Shown here: positions 38,726 to 48,147 of the stretch, piece by piece | Layout of the letters: every line of letters begins with the position of its first letter | Numbering within the stretch: the first letter of the stretch is position 1 | DNA from: a virus | Length of the DNA stretch: 64,000 bases | Direction: 5' to 3' (one strand) | IMG/VR virus record: IMGVR_UViG_3300034060_001466 | Coordinates: 62,001-126,000 of that record | Notes under the pieces: generated by a model | What the model saw: only the letters and a program-made list of their open reading frames with translations | The model's database searches: none | Told to the model about the DNA's origin: nothing | Translations under genes and position numbers: made by a program

Positions 38726-41700
38726 TTAGAATGAAGGAGTAAATCCTGTTGAGTTAGAAGCCAATTGACCTCCAGCTCTTGTGATTGTAATACGATTGAT
38801 GAACTTGTGAATACCTCTTGGGAAGTCAACGATAATATCGATGATACCTGCATTGTTTTCAAGAACTTCAGGACCGTTATTTGAATCATCAAATACAATA
38901 TCGAAAGTTGCAATACCTCTAGCGTCTTGAACTGCAGTTAAGTAGTTTTTAACTAGAGTTTTAACTCTTAATCGTGTAGTAGGATCATTGAATTCAAATA
39001 AGAAGTTCAATAAGATTCTCTCAACGTCTCTTTCGATTGTTACTAATGCCTCTCTAACGTGAACGTTATTAAGTGCTGATCTTACTCTTTGATAACCTGT
39101 GTTATTAGAGAAAATCATTACTCCAAAACCTCTACGTCTAACAATTAAGTTAAATCCAACAGGCTCTAAGTAAGCGCGATCGTCATCAGTTAAATCGTAT
39201 TCAAGTCCAGTAACTTCAGCTTCTGTAATAATACCTCTTTTACCAGCAACGATAGAGAAAGTATTTCCACTTGAGTATTTCTTCATGTACGTGTTAGCAA
39301 CGAACGCTGCAGGCGGAATAGATTTGTTTTTACCTCCTTCGAAAATTAACAAGTTAGGCATAAAGTATGCAGCGTAAGTAGAGATTGCAATACCATTTTT
39401 ATCTCCAGTTGCAAATCCAAAAGTAAATGCTGGGTTAGAAGATAAATTACCACCAGTTGAAATGTATTCAGCTGATACTAAGTTAGTATTAAAATCAATA
39501 AAGCTTGGGTCACTTGATTTTTCGTATTGTGCTAAAGATGGAGCATTACAGATAGCTAACGCTTTTCCGTGATTTGCTGCAAGTTGAACAAGTTGTTGTT
39601 TTGATGCATTTGAAATTTGACCTTCATACGAATCAATAATATAACGATAATCAAGAGTCTCATTATCCGCTAGAGTTGATGCAATATTAGTTGAATCAAA
39701 CATATAGTCAAGAATTTCATCTTGTCTAGAAGCTGTACCGTTTGGATAAAGAGCAGTCTCATCAACTACCATTGCTGGAACGTGGAAACCTCGTAAATTA
39801 GTTACGTAATTTTTAATTCCTTTATAAACCTTAACGGTTTGACCAGTAAGATCAATTCCTTGAACATTAGCATCGTATGCATTATCTACCGTAATCGTGT
39901 ACTTTAAAGTTTTAGTAGGAGTACTAGAAGGTCCAACTGGAACTGATATTAGTTGAGCGTAAACTGATTTAATTTTTAAAACTCGATCTCTAATTACATT
40001 ATCACCATTCGCATCAGTTGCGATCTTAGCTTTAATGTATTGACCTGGTACAAAGAACCCATCAATTAATGCTCTGCGTGCTGAGTCGTACGCTAAATTA
40101 ACAGTTTCTTTCTTAGCCACATTTCCATAAAGATTCGTATTCAATGTGAACACTAATTGATTTGGAGAAAAATACTGATAGTTATTTGCTCCAACTGTAT
40201 TAAAGAAAGCTGAACTAGTTAAGTCAAACTCATAATTAAATTGGTTAACTACCGTTGATTTAATGTGTAATAATTCAAGCGCTCCATCTGTGATGTATTG
40301 AGCATCTACTTGATTAGTTCTAGTTATATCCGAATATGCTGTAAATTCAATATACTTAATTTGACCAGTAGTTTGAGTTTTAACTAAGTTGTCAGTTCCT
40401 AAATATAGAGTAGTAGGAGTACTAGACGGTGCAGCTAAATAGTGTAAAGTATCTCCAGCTTTAACAAATCCATTTGCCCATGCTTCATATAATTTACTTC
40501 CTTGAGTAGCCGTAATATAGAGGTCTCCACCTGTATTCATTGTGTATGTTTCACCAGCTGCTAAAGTAGTTGAGTGAGCAAGACCGTCTAACTCAAAGTA
40601 GTATTCGTATCCAGCTGATTTTTTGTAACTTAACACGTCGATTAGAGCAATTGGATCAGTTCCGCTTATTCCATTATCTACAGTGTATAGTGTTTTACTA
40701 CCATCAGTTGTATTAAGCTCACCAAATCCGTGACCTACTAAATCAATACGCTGTTGTGCAATAGGTTCAGTTGAACTACCGCTATTAAACGTAGAGCTAG
40801 TTAAGTCAATTAAGTCTACTTTTTTGTAGTCAATTGCACAAAATACGTTAGAGCTACTGAATTTTCTATTAAACAGTGTATCTAATGATGCAGTTGATCC
40901 AGCCAAATCCTTAAAGTCAGGAATGATTGCTCCAATTGTACGATTAACTACAACAACATCTCTTAGTGATAAAAAGTCGTCCAGTTTAGAAAGAATGATT
41001 CCGTTTGCTGTAAAGTACTGTCTGTAAATAGGGTCAGTCGACAAACGAATATAGTCAGTCCAATCACCATCAACTACTGCAAGCTCAACAAAGTAATCTG
41101 CAACATAATCGTCCGGGTGTAAAAATTCTGGAACTTCTACTCGGTCTCCTAATAGTTGATAGTATTCTTTAACTTTAATATCATAACCAGTAGTATCAGC
41201 AATTCTTGCCCATGCAGTAACTGCTTTCTTAGAAAGATTTACTAAACTTAAGATTTTGTTAGCATCCTTGTCTATTGTTCCAGTCGCAGGGAACGTATCA
41301 CCTAACGCAAGATTTTTGTATTTGTTAACCGCATCAACATCAGCGAACCACAATTTTTGAGTATTATAGAATCTTGAAATGCTATCTTGATAAAGATTTG
41401 CCGACCACGTTGAATTGTTAGATGCTGACTCAGTATTAAATGTTGTAAAGTATGCAACATCTGTGTCAGCAATCGGTAACAAGTTTAAAGCGTAAACTGG
41501 GCCTTGACGTAAAGCAACATCAATAGTTCTGTGGAAAAAGCTTCCGTTTTTTTCCAATTTAGTGTCAGTCTCACCATATACAGCGGATAGTGAACGATTG
41601 TCATTCACTAATACTACTGAATTGATAGGTCCTTTTTTGCTAGAGCCGATTACTAATCTTCCAGTTGAAAGAGGTAAGCTAAGGTTAGTGCTTTCGTCAA

Positions 41701-41758
41701 TTTCTACCGTATAGACACCACTTGCTTTGTATCGGTTCAGATTTAATTTTTCTGCCAT
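38726..41758 (-). CDS. 18: Contractile tail sheath protein (gp18-like)
   Basis: 1,010 residues. The N-terminus (YKASGVYTVEIDESTN) and the C-terminal 150 residues are typical of T4-like sheath proteins: RRRGFGVMIFSNNTGYQ, LNNVHVREALVTIERDVERILLNFLFEFND, then AGIIDIIVDFPRGIHKFINRITI. T4 gp18 is 659 residues; the extra length is in the middle (about 250-700), likely surface domains. Unusually, the tail tube gene is about 13 kb away (54599), not adjacent. Two GATAAATAA late boxes precede the ATG. Confidence 0.92.
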   Translation of the reverse strand: MAEKLNLNRYKASGVYTVEIDESTNLSLPLSTGRLVIGSSKKGPINSVVLVNDNRSLSAVYGETDTKLEKNGSFFHRTIDVALRQGPVYALNLLPIADTDVAYFTTFNTESASNNSTWSANLYQDSISRFYNTQKLWFADVDAVNKYKNLALGDTFPATGTIDKDANKILSLVNLSKKAVTAWARIADTTGYDIKVKEYYQLLGDRVEVPEFLHPDDYVADYFVELAVVDGDWTDYIRLSTDPIYRQYFTANGIILSKLDDFLSLRDVVVVNRTIGAIIPDFKDLAGSTASLDTLFNRKFSSSNVFCAIDYKKVDLIDLTSSTFNSGSSTEPIAQQRIDLVGHGFGELNTTDGSKTLYTVDNGISGTDPIALIDVLSYKKSAGYEYYFELDGLAHSTTLAAGETYTMNTGGDLYITATQGSKLYEAWANGFVKAGDTLHYLAAPSSTPTTLYLGTDNLVKTQTTGQIKYIEFTAYSDITRTNQVDAQYITDGALELLHIKSTVVNQFNYEFDLTSSAFFNTVGANNYQYFSPNQLVFTLNTNLYGNVAKKETVNLAYDSARRALIDGFFVPGQYIKAKIATDANGDNVIRDRVLKIKSVYAQLISVPVGPSSTPTKTLKYTITVDNAYDANVQGIDLTGQTVKVYKGIKNYVTNLRGFHVPAMVVDETALYPNGTASRQDEILDYMFDSTNIASTLADNETLDYRYIIDSYEGQISNASKQQLVQLAANHGKALAICNAPSLAQYEKSSDPSFIDFNTNLVSAEYISTGGNLSSNPAFTFGFATGDKNGIAISTYAAYFMPNLLIFEGGKNKSIPPAAFVANTYMKKYSSGNTFSIVAGKRGIITEAEVTGLEYDLTDDDRAYLEPVGFNLIVRRRGFGVMIFSNNTGYQRVRSALNNVHVREALVTIERDVERILLNFLFEFNDPTTRLRVKTLVKNYLTAVQDARGIATFDIVFDDSNNGPEVLENNAGIIDIIVDFPRGIHKFINRITITRAGGQLASNSTGFTPSF

Positions 41759-41780
41759 CGAGTTTGCGTATTATTTTAAG

Positions 41781-41793
41781 TTATTTATTTATC
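41781..41793 (-). promoter_or_regulatory. T4-type late promoter box upstream of tail sheath
   Basis: GATAAATAAATAA on the minus strand, 22-34 bases before the sheath ATG. It is the proximal one of two such boxes. Confidence 0.55.
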
Positions 41794-41844
41794 GCATTAG
41801 TCCCAAATTCATAACTTTTGAACTTGGTCTAGTTGTTGCTACTG

Positions 41845-41853
41845 TTATTTATC
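41845..41853 (-). promoter_or_regulatory. Second late promoter box upstream of tail sheath
   Basis: GATAAATAA (minus strand) about 90 bases before the sheath ATG, with the same GATAAATAAC form as the other late boxes. Confidence 0.45.
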
Positions 41854-41922
41854 AGTATTATTCTAACTAAACTTAAACCTTTTTCACTTTTAGGGTAAAA
41901 GATCCTGTAAAACTACATAAAT

Positions 41923-42402
41923 ATGGCAAATACAGACAACTCGTGTGCAAAATTAGAAATTAAAGATCACTGGTCAGACAGAACAGAAGTGAACGAAGAC
42001 ACATTAGGCCAAATCATGGACATTCAGGCTGATACACAAAAGAATGTTTACGGGTATGACTTTGCCAACATGAATCTTAGGGAGCTTATGACCTTTTGGC
42101 ACATGAATAACCATGCAATGATAGATGAGATCCACGAAGCAACCGATGCATTAGGTGGAATCAATGACGGTTCAGGTAATGCTATTTGGAAGCGTTGGAA
42201 ATCCGCACATGAAGGCTACTCAGATAAAAAGTTCTCAGATTTATCAGAGTCTGATCAGCTTGAGTGCAAATTTGAAATAATTGATATGCTACACTTCTTT
42301 ATGAACTATGCAGTATCAGTAGGAATGACTTCTCAGGAAATGTTCAATATGTACATGTCTAAGAATGAGGAGAACAAGGCTCGCCAACAGAGAGGTTATT
42401 AA
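41923..42402 (+). CDS. 56: dCTP/dUTP pyrophosphatase (T4 gp56-like)
   Basis: 159 residues, all-alpha NTP pyrophosphatase. The C-terminal half follows T4 gp56 closely: WKRWKS..., DQLECKFEIIDMLHFFMNYAVSVGM, and MYMSKNEENKARQQRGY (gp56 has YYLKNKENFARQDRGY). The helical metal site is EIHEATDALGG and the EIIDMLHFF helix. In T4 it destroys dCTP so that cytosine is replaced by hydroxymethylcytosine, and yields dCMP for gp42. A gp42-like gene is present at 52138, supporting the same pathway. It may also act on dUTP. An upstream GTAAAAGATCC motif may be part of its promoter. Confidence 0.9.
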   Translation: MANTDNSCAKLEIKDHWSDRTEVNEDTLGQIMDIQADTQKNVYGYDFANMNLRELMTFWHMNNHAMIDEIHEATDALGGINDGSGNAIWKRWKSAHEGYSDKKFSDLSESDQLECKFEIIDMLHFFMNYAVSVGMTSQEMFNMYMSKNEENKARQQRGY

Positions 42403-42420
42403 TTTAGTAAAATATACAAT

Positions 42421-43803
42421 ATGATTGTAAGTACAGAATTTCACACAGAAGACTCAGCTCTTCTAATCTCATATTATAAACCAGATGGAAATATCGGATT
42501 CATGAAGAAACCAATACTTCCGCATGACCTGTACAACTGGAATCTAACGCCAACTCCAACTGAACATAGAAATTGGGATGGAAGATTCCTAAAGAAGGTT
42601 CAAGGAAAATGGTTAAGTCGATTTAGGCTTGAAGAGTTAACTCAAACTAGGTTAGCCGAAACTGAGCTCGCTTCAATTTATTCAGATGATAGCCCAAAGA
42701 AATACTATCTGGATATTGAGATTCAGCTTATTTCTCAAGATTTCCCAGATCCAGCTAAAGCCGCAATGCCGGTTAATATGATTACTTTCGTAAATGAAGA
42801 TAACGTATGTTTCGTAATGTCAACTATGCGAGATCTTGCACCTGATGTAGTTACTCGACTAGAAGACGAAGTAAATGATTATTTTAAAGCGCATGAGCAA
42901 ACGTTCGTAGTTAAGCACCTATTCTTTGAACATGAAGAAGACTTAATGAAAACTTTCTTTCACAAAGTTCTTCCAAAGATTCCTTTCTTAACAGGCTGGA
43001 ACGTAATTGGATTTGACTGGTTGTATTTAATTAATCGTTGTAAGAATTTAGGAATTGAACCAATGTTAAACATGCCTTCTAAAACCCTAATCGGCAAGGC
43101 CAAAATGCCAGTTCACTTAGGACTTCTGGATTACATGGAAGTGTTTATGAATACTAAACCTTACAAAGTAGTTGAGAATTACAAGTTAGATTACATTGCA
43201 AATTTAGTATTAGGAACAACTAAATTACATAGTGAATATGCAACAATGATGGAAGCTCAGCAAGACGTTGAGAACTTTACAAAGTATAACATTATCGATA
43301 CAATTCTAGTTAAACTAATTGAAGATAAGCTTGGATTGCTTGATGTAGCCTTCGCTATCTCCAAGTTTGCAAAGGTCGATGTATCAAAAGTATTCTCTGC
43401 AGTATTCATTACTGAAACTCTAATGTGTCGTGAATTCTTAGAAAGAGGTTTGTATATGGCAAACGACCGAAGAGAATTAGAAGAAGATGCAACTTACGAT
43501 GGAGCATACGTCGCTAAGCCTGAACCTGGATATTACAAATACGTTTCATGTTTTGACTTTGCCTCAATGTATCCCAATATCCAAATCCAATTTAATATTT
43601 CACCAGATTCATACGGTGGAAAAATTAAAGCTGGTCAAGAACCTACGATTGATCAGGTCTTAACCAAGAACGACACGTTATTTACTAAGAAATACGATTC
43701 AGCTGCTCGAACTATTTTAACAAGACTATACAATGGTCGTGTTGATACTAAGGACGAAATGAAAAAATTAGAAGAACAATTGTCCAGTGATAAAGTGGCT
43801 TAA
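42421..43803 (+). CDS. 43: DNA polymerase, N-terminal part (split gp43)
   Basis: 460 residues, only the first half of a T4-type family-B polymerase (T4 gp43 is 898). It contains the proofreading exonuclease: YYLDIEIQL (ExoI), LTGWNVIGFDWLYLINR (ExoII) and YNIIDTILV (ExoIII). The polymerase palm motif A follows (CFDFASMYPNIQIQFNIS). It stops after LYNGRVDTKDEMKKLEEQ, just before the fingers/motif B; motif C (DTDS) is absent and is not found downstream. The stop is followed by an unrelated gene, so the catalytic second half must be encoded elsewhere as a separate chain, as in some other T4-like phages, or this gene is broken. Confidence 0.9.
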   Translation: MIVSTEFHTEDSALLISYYKPDGNIGFMKKPILPHDLYNWNLTPTPTEHRNWDGRFLKKVQGKWLSRFRLEELTQTRLAETELASIYSDDSPKKYYLDIEIQLISQDFPDPAKAAMPVNMITFVNEDNVCFVMSTMRDLAPDVVTRLEDEVNDYFKAHEQTFVVKHLFFEHEEDLMKTFFHKVLPKIPFLTGWNVIGFDWLYLINRCKNLGIEPMLNMPSKTLIGKAKMPVHLGLLDYMEVFMNTKPYKVVENYKLDYIANLVLGTTKLHSEYATMMEAQQDVENFTKYNIIDTILVKLIEDKLGLLDVAFAISKFAKVDVSKVFSAVFITETLMCREFLERGLYMANDRRELEEDATYDGAYVAKPEPGYYKYVSCFDFASMYPNIQIQFNISPDSYGGKIKAGQEPTIDQVLTKNDTLFTKKYDSAARTILTRLYNGRVDTKDEMKKLEEQLSSDKVA

Positions 43804-43822
43804 AAAAATAAAAAACATAATT

Positions 43823-44467
43823 ATGAATTACGATATCGAAACGATGATGGCTATTAAGAGTAGCTTTCAATCAAATGAGTTTCAATGGATTAAAACAAAT
43901 GATCCACGAAAAGCTGGTACTATTGTAACCGTTAGGGACGTACTGCCTGGACGAAACGGTCGATTTCTAGCAGTCCTATCTGATGGAAGTCAAATGGACA
44001 CAGATGCAGTTTCATCAGACTTAATGATGATCACTGACGACCAGCCTAGATTATCAATGGCTGAAATCCAGTCAATTAACTACATACCTTCCTTAACTGA
44101 AGATATTCAAGTTGCTCCCGAAATTCCTGCTGAATTTGCTAATACGGTAAAAGAGATTGCACCAGTAGCTAGACCTGCTGAACCAGTTAATCAAACAGCT
44201 CTTCGTCAACAAGTTCAAGTAGATCCAAGCGATCTATTTGGAATGTTTTCATTGGAGGATACTGACCTAAACTTAGCAGTTAGGATTAAACTTCCAAGTA
44301 AGAGTCTATTGAAAATGATGTACACTAATTCCAAGAACAAAGAGGAGTTTTTGACTAAACTGTCAAACTATATAAATAACAGCATAACCGTTGATGCGAT
44401 TAAGAAAACTATGAAGAAGACTTTAAGCGCATCACCTAAACAAAAAGGAGTAGCCGCAAATGACTAA
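43823..44467 (+). CDS. Hypothetical protein (214 aa) downstream of the split polymerase
   Basis: Starts at ATG 43823 (MNYDIETMMAIKSSFQ); an upstream in-frame GTG inside the polymerase end is less likely. Not recognised. A small beta-like N-terminal domain (KAGTIVTVRDVLPGRNGRFLAVLSDGSQMD), a Pro/Ala/Glu linker, and a basic helical C-terminus (DAIKKTMKKTLSASPKQKG) suggest nucleic-acid contact. It overlaps the next gene by 8 bases. It may be a replication accessory; inference from position. Confidence 0.7.
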   Translation: MNYDIETMMAIKSSFQSNEFQWIKTNDPRKAGTIVTVRDVLPGRNGRFLAVLSDGSQMDTDAVSSDLMMITDDQPRLSMAEIQSINYIPSLTEDIQVAPEIPAEFANTVKEIAPVARPAEPVNQTALRQQVQVDPSDLFGMFSLEDTDLNLAVRIKLPSKSLLKMMYTNSKNKEEFLTKLSNYINNSITVDAIKKTMKKTLSASPKQKGVAAND

Positions 44468-45017
44468 TAACGAAACTAGAACCCAAATCGGAAAATTTAA
44501 GGTGTTAACTTTAAAAAAGGACCAACATTCAGCCGATTACTTATCAGATGATCTAGATTATATCTGCATTATTCCATTTGAATTAAGCCCAGATACTAAG
44601 TCAATTAAGTCAATATTTTTACTCGAGTCTCCGAATATGGTAAATGGCCAAACCGGTAATTCATTAGTAATTGACACAGTTAACCCAGATCTAGATAAAA
44701 CTCCATACGACTCAGTATGTCGAGCTTTAATTGAGGAAGCTGGTTTAAATATCGATGAGGTTGGACTTACTGAAGACAGTATTTTTTACTTGGGAGATAT
44801 TTCAATGAATTCTCCAATGTCGCTAAAGATGCACTGTTACGGAGTTAACCTAACTTCAAAGAACGACATTTCTTTTACTCGAAACCTATCAAAGGACCAC
44901 TTCACTAAAGATAATTCTAATATAGTGAAAGTCGGATTTCACCAAGTAGTAAATGGAGACTACTCAGACACAACGGTCCTTTCTGGATCATTTTTATTAA
45001 TTTCATACTTTAACTAA
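44460..45017 (+). CDS. Nudix-fold-like protein with degenerate Nudix box
   Basis: 185 residues. The segment DKTPYDSVCRALIEEAGLNIDEV aligns with the Nudix box (G-x5-E-x7-R-E-U-x-E-E-x-G-U): R, L, EE and G-L are kept, but the first Gly, Glu and the RE Glu are changed (RALIEEAGL). A preceding strand (DYICIIPFELSPDTKSIKSIFLLES) fits the fold. It may have lost or changed hydrolase activity, or bind nucleotides. It is in the replication transcript, immediately before uvsX. Confidence 0.6.
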   Translation: MTNNETRTQIGKFKVLTLKKDQHSADYLSDDLDYICIIPFELSPDTKSIKSIFLLESPNMVNGQTGNSLVIDTVNPDLDKTPYDSVCRALIEEAGLNIDEVGLTEDSIFYLGDISMNSPMSLKMHCYGVNLTSKNDISFTRNLSKDHFTKDNSNIVKVGFHQVVNGDYSDTTVLSGSFLLISYFN

Positions 45018-45021
45018 ACCC

Positions 45022-45053
45022 ATTTTAGTATCCCTTGTAAAAGATACTAAAAT
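45022..45053 (+). other. Hairpin in the uvsX leader (terminator or regulatory stem)
   Basis: 11-bp perfect stem ATTTTAGTATC / GATACTAAAAT with a 10-base loop, followed by AATTTTTAC and the uvsX ATG 13 bases later. It contains the GTAAAAGATAC motif also seen near other early genes. It could terminate the upstream transcript weakly, regulate uvsX, or be a protein-binding operator. Confidence 0.5.
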
Positions 45054-45065
45054 AATTTTTACAAC

Positions 45066-46256
45066 ATGGCAAAAACAACAATGGACGCTTTCGCTAAGTT
45101 TAACGACTTGCTCGAAAAGAAAGTAAAATCAAAAATTGAGATTCGCGGATTCTCTGACATCGAAGAGTACATCCCGACTGGAAACTACTTATTAAATGCT
45201 CAAATGTCAGGATCCCTTTTTGGAGGTTATCCTAACACTCGTAGTATTGGAATTGCTGGAGACTCAGGTTCAGGTAAAACATTCTTATGTTTAAATGCAG
45301 TTCGTGAGTTGCAGAAGAAAGACTACATGGTAATCTATATTGACACCGAAGGTGCAATCGATTCAAGTGATTACGTTAAATTTGGAGTAGACTTAACTAA
45401 ATTAAAATATTTACGTATGGGCCTTATCAGCGAAGTTAAATTCTTCGTTCATGACCTAATTGAAACAATTAAAGAAAATCCAGGACTTAAGCTTGCTCTA
45501 TTTGTAGATTCAGTAGGAATGTTGGATACTGATAAAAGTCAACGTGATATGGATGCAGGTAAAAATGCAGCAGATATGGGATTACGTGCAAAAGAGATGA
45601 GATCCCTATTCAAGTCATTAACGTTAGATCTTTCAAATTATAAAGTTCCGTTTATCTTTACTAACCACACATACGCTTCAATGGATCAATATACTCCAAA
45701 AGGTATGTCAGGCGGTGGAGGTCCAGAGTTCTCTGCCTCAATTATCTTGATGTTAAGTAAAGGAACCCTTAGGGATGAAGCTAAAACAACTACTGGAATT
45801 ATCGTTAGATCTAAAACTAAGAAGAATCGTTTAGCTAGACCAATTGATATTGAGTTCCATATCTCTTTCCATAAAGGTATGAATCAGTTTGTTGGACTGG
45901 AACAATACGTAAACTGGGAAAATTGTGGAGTCGGTCGTGGTAATAAGTTAACCGAGAAAGAATTCTCAAAACTTAAACCTGATGAGGCTGACTTATGTTC
46001 AGCGTTTCAATTAAACGGTGAGACTTTTTATTTCCTACCTAAGAAACTTGGAAAAACCTACATCATTAGACATAATGGCGATGCCGTTCCAGTAAAAGAA
46101 TTTTTCTCTGATCGACTATTCACCAAGGAAGTCTTAACTGAACTGGATGAGAAAGTTATTAAACCTACTTTTAAATTCCCAGAAACACAAGACGGAATAG
46201 ACGAGATTGAAATAGATGAATTAGAAGACTTAACTAGTTCAGAAGATGCAGATTAA
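45066..46256 (+). CDS. uvsX: UvsX recombinase (RecA/Rad51 family)
   Basis: 396 residues. Walker A is GDSGSGKT (65-72); Walker B is KLALFVDSVGML; the region KVPFIFTNHTYASMD...GGGGPEFSAS matches the RecA L1/L2 and ATP-sensing area of T4 UvsX. The acidic C-terminus (EIDELEDLTSSEDAD) is like that of UvsX. It catalyses strand exchange in recombination-dependent replication, working with gp32, gp46/47 and helicase gp41, all nearby. The stop overlaps the next small gene by 11 bases. Confidence 0.95.
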   Translation: MAKTTMDAFAKFNDLLEKKVKSKIEIRGFSDIEEYIPTGNYLLNAQMSGSLFGGYPNTRSIGIAGDSGSGKTFLCLNAVRELQKKDYMVIYIDTEGAIDSSDYVKFGVDLTKLKYLRMGLISEVKFFVHDLIETIKENPGLKLALFVDSVGMLDTDKSQRDMDAGKNAADMGLRAKEMRSLFKSLTLDLSNYKVPFIFTNHTYASMDQYTPKGMSGGGGPEFSASIILMLSKGTLRDEAKTTTGIIVRSKTKKNRLARPIDIEFHISFHKGMNQFVGLEQYVNWENCGVGRGNKLTEKEFSKLKPDEADLCSAFQLNGETFYFLPKKLGKTYIIRHNGDAVPVKEFFSDRLFTKEVLTELDEKVIKPTFKFPETQDGIDEIEIDELEDLTSSEDAD

Positions 46257-46587
46257 TTTACAGCAAACAATCCCACTTAAATACTTACTAGAATCTCACA
46301 TCGCTCTGCCTAGTTATCCAACTGGGCAGGACTTTGTGTTCGATATTCTGTCCTACATAGTCAAAGTCACAATTTCAAAATCAAAGGAATTTGATCAAAC
46401 TGACATTAAATTCTCTACTAAAACGTTGAAATACGTATTTGGGGATAAAATGAATGATGAAGAGTTTAGAGATAAGATAAAACTTATCATGAAAACTTTG
46501 ATAGAAGATGATATACTTATAAAAAAAGGAGAATTCATTACAATCAATGAATCTGAATTTTTAAAATATTACACAATAGCCAATTAA
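46246..46587 (+). CDS. Hypothetical protein (113 aa) between uvsX and gene 41
   Basis: Not recognised by sequence. It is helical and charged, with a possible winged-helix-like end (FRDKIKLIMKTLIEDDILIKKGEFITIN). T4 has gene 40 (about 114 residues) in this position between uvsX and 41; synteny and length agree, but I see no clear similarity. It overlaps uvsX by 11 bases and is followed after 5 bases by the helicase gene. Confidence 0.7.
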   Translation: MQINLQQTIPLKYLLESHIALPSYPTGQDFVFDILSYIVKVTISKSKEFDQTDIKFSTKTLKYVFGDKMNDEEFRDKIKLIMKTLIEDDILIKKGEFITINESEFLKYYTIAN

Positions 46588-46592
46588 AAAAT

Positions 46593-48131
46593 ATGATGAT
46601 AGACTTCAAAGAGAACATTGAGCTTCTCGAAAAAATAATCTTTAATTTTGTCCTAACTGAAGACGATAATGATATTATCATTAAGCCTAAGAATTACGAT
46701 TCAATGGACAAGAGGGAGGTTATTCCATTAATCAAAGCTCACTACTTTAACGACGACACTTTACAAAGAGTGTACCGTCTCGCAAAGAAGTTTTTCGTCG
46801 AATATTCAAAGATCCCAACTCGTAATGAACTTCGTGAACTTATTAATCTAGCGAATCTAGATATTCCTGATTCTAAATACAAAGCTCTATTCGAAGTAGA
46901 CTTGACTACTTACAATTACGATTTCTTATTTAAGTACACAAAAGCCTTCATCTTTTACAAAAATCTAAACGGTTCAGTAATTGATGTTCTTTCGTATTTA
47001 AAAACAACTGACATTAACCCAGAGAATGTTGAGCTAATAACTAACGAAGTTCGTGAAAAATTTAATCAAAAATTAAACGTATCATTTACTAGTGCCGAAT
47101 CAGGCCTAGACTTCTTTACTCCAATTGATCACGTTCAGCTATCTAAAATTGGAAATCCTACAGGTTTCCCATTCTTTGATAAGACACTAGGCGGTGGATG
47201 GAATCCTAAAACGCTAGTAGTTTTTCAAGGGCGTCCAAAAGTAGGAAAGTCAATGGTCCTTTCTAATATTGCAGGTCGAGCATTTGTTGCCGGATGTCAT
47301 GTCGGAATTGCAACTCTTGAGTTATCTGACCGTAAATACATGAAGCGACTTGGGTCAATGATTCTAGATATTCCATTTAAAAATTATGATGCCCTACTAG
47401 ATAACACTCAAGTCGGAGAAGTAACTCAACGGATCGCTGATCTTAGAAGCAAATCTTCTCACCTAGGCGAATTAGTAGTTAAAGAATTTCCAACCGGAAC
47501 TGCCTCAGCGATTGATGTAGAAAATTATTTCCTAAAAGTTCAGCAAAATACTGGAAAGAAATTTACAGTAGTCGTAGTTGACTATATTAACTTAATGAGA
47601 CCGATGCGAGAGCAAGGAAACGTTTACGAAAAGATCAAAGTAATCTCTGAGGAATTAAGAGCTGTTGCTATTCGAAATGAATGGTGTATTATTACAGCAA
47701 CTCAAATTAAAAGAGATGCAGTAGACGATCAAGACTTAAGCATGTCAGATATCGCAGAATCATTTGGGCTTGTACATACAGTAGATTCTCTATTCGGTTT
47801 GATTAGAGGACCTATGGAAAAACGAATGAAGATTAAGTTAATTGCAAACCGTGATGGTGGATACACCGAAAGTTTCAAAATGTATCGAATGAGTTATGAA
47901 TTTGCAAAACTAACTGAAGAATACGATCCAGCTAGCGAGTTCTACTCAGATGATGATGATACTCAATCTCTGGAAAATCAAATGCGAACTCAATACAATA
48001 CAGTTCACACAACAACAATGCCACCGAATTTAATTCCATACGACTTAGCAATAAGCCCTGACTATCCAGCGCCAGTAGCTAATCCAGGGAAATCTTCTGC
48101 TGAGTACGATGACTTATTAAATTCAATATAA
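46593..48131 (+). CDS. 41: Replicative DNA helicase gp41 (DnaB family)
   Basis: 512 residues. A helical N-terminal domain is followed by the RecA-like ATPase: Walker A GRPKVGKS (213-220), a Walker B-type strand (FTVVVVDYINLMRP), a sensor region (WCIITATQIKRDAV), and a C-terminal Arg segment (IKLIANRDGG). T4 gp41 is 475 residues; here an acidic C-terminal extension is present. It unwinds DNA 5'-3' at the fork, working with a primase that is not in this window. It starts with two ATGs; the first is used here. Confidence 0.93.
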   Translation: MMIDFKENIELLEKIIFNFVLTEDDNDIIIKPKNYDSMDKREVIPLIKAHYFNDDTLQRVYRLAKKFFVEYSKIPTRNELRELINLANLDIPDSKYKALFEVDLTTYNYDFLFKYTKAFIFYKNLNGSVIDVLSYLKTTDINPENVELITNEVREKFNQKLNVSFTSAESGLDFFTPIDHVQLSKIGNPTGFPFFDKTLGGGWNPKTLVVFQGRPKVGKSMVLSNIAGRAFVAGCHVGIATLELSDRKYMKRLGSMILDIPFKNYDALLDNTQVGEVTQRIADLRSKSSHLGELVVKEFPTGTASAIDVENYFLKVQQNTGKKFTVVVVDYINLMRPMREQGNVYEKIKVISEELRAVAIRNEWCIITATQIKRDAVDDQDLSMSDIAESFGLVHTVDSLFGLIRGPMEKRMKIKLIANRDGGYTESFKMYRMSYEFAKLTEEYDPASEFYSDDDDTQSLENQMRTQYNTVHTTTMPPNLIPYDLAISPDYPAPVANPGKSSAEYDDLLNSI

Positions 48132-48147
48132 AAAAATCATAACTATT

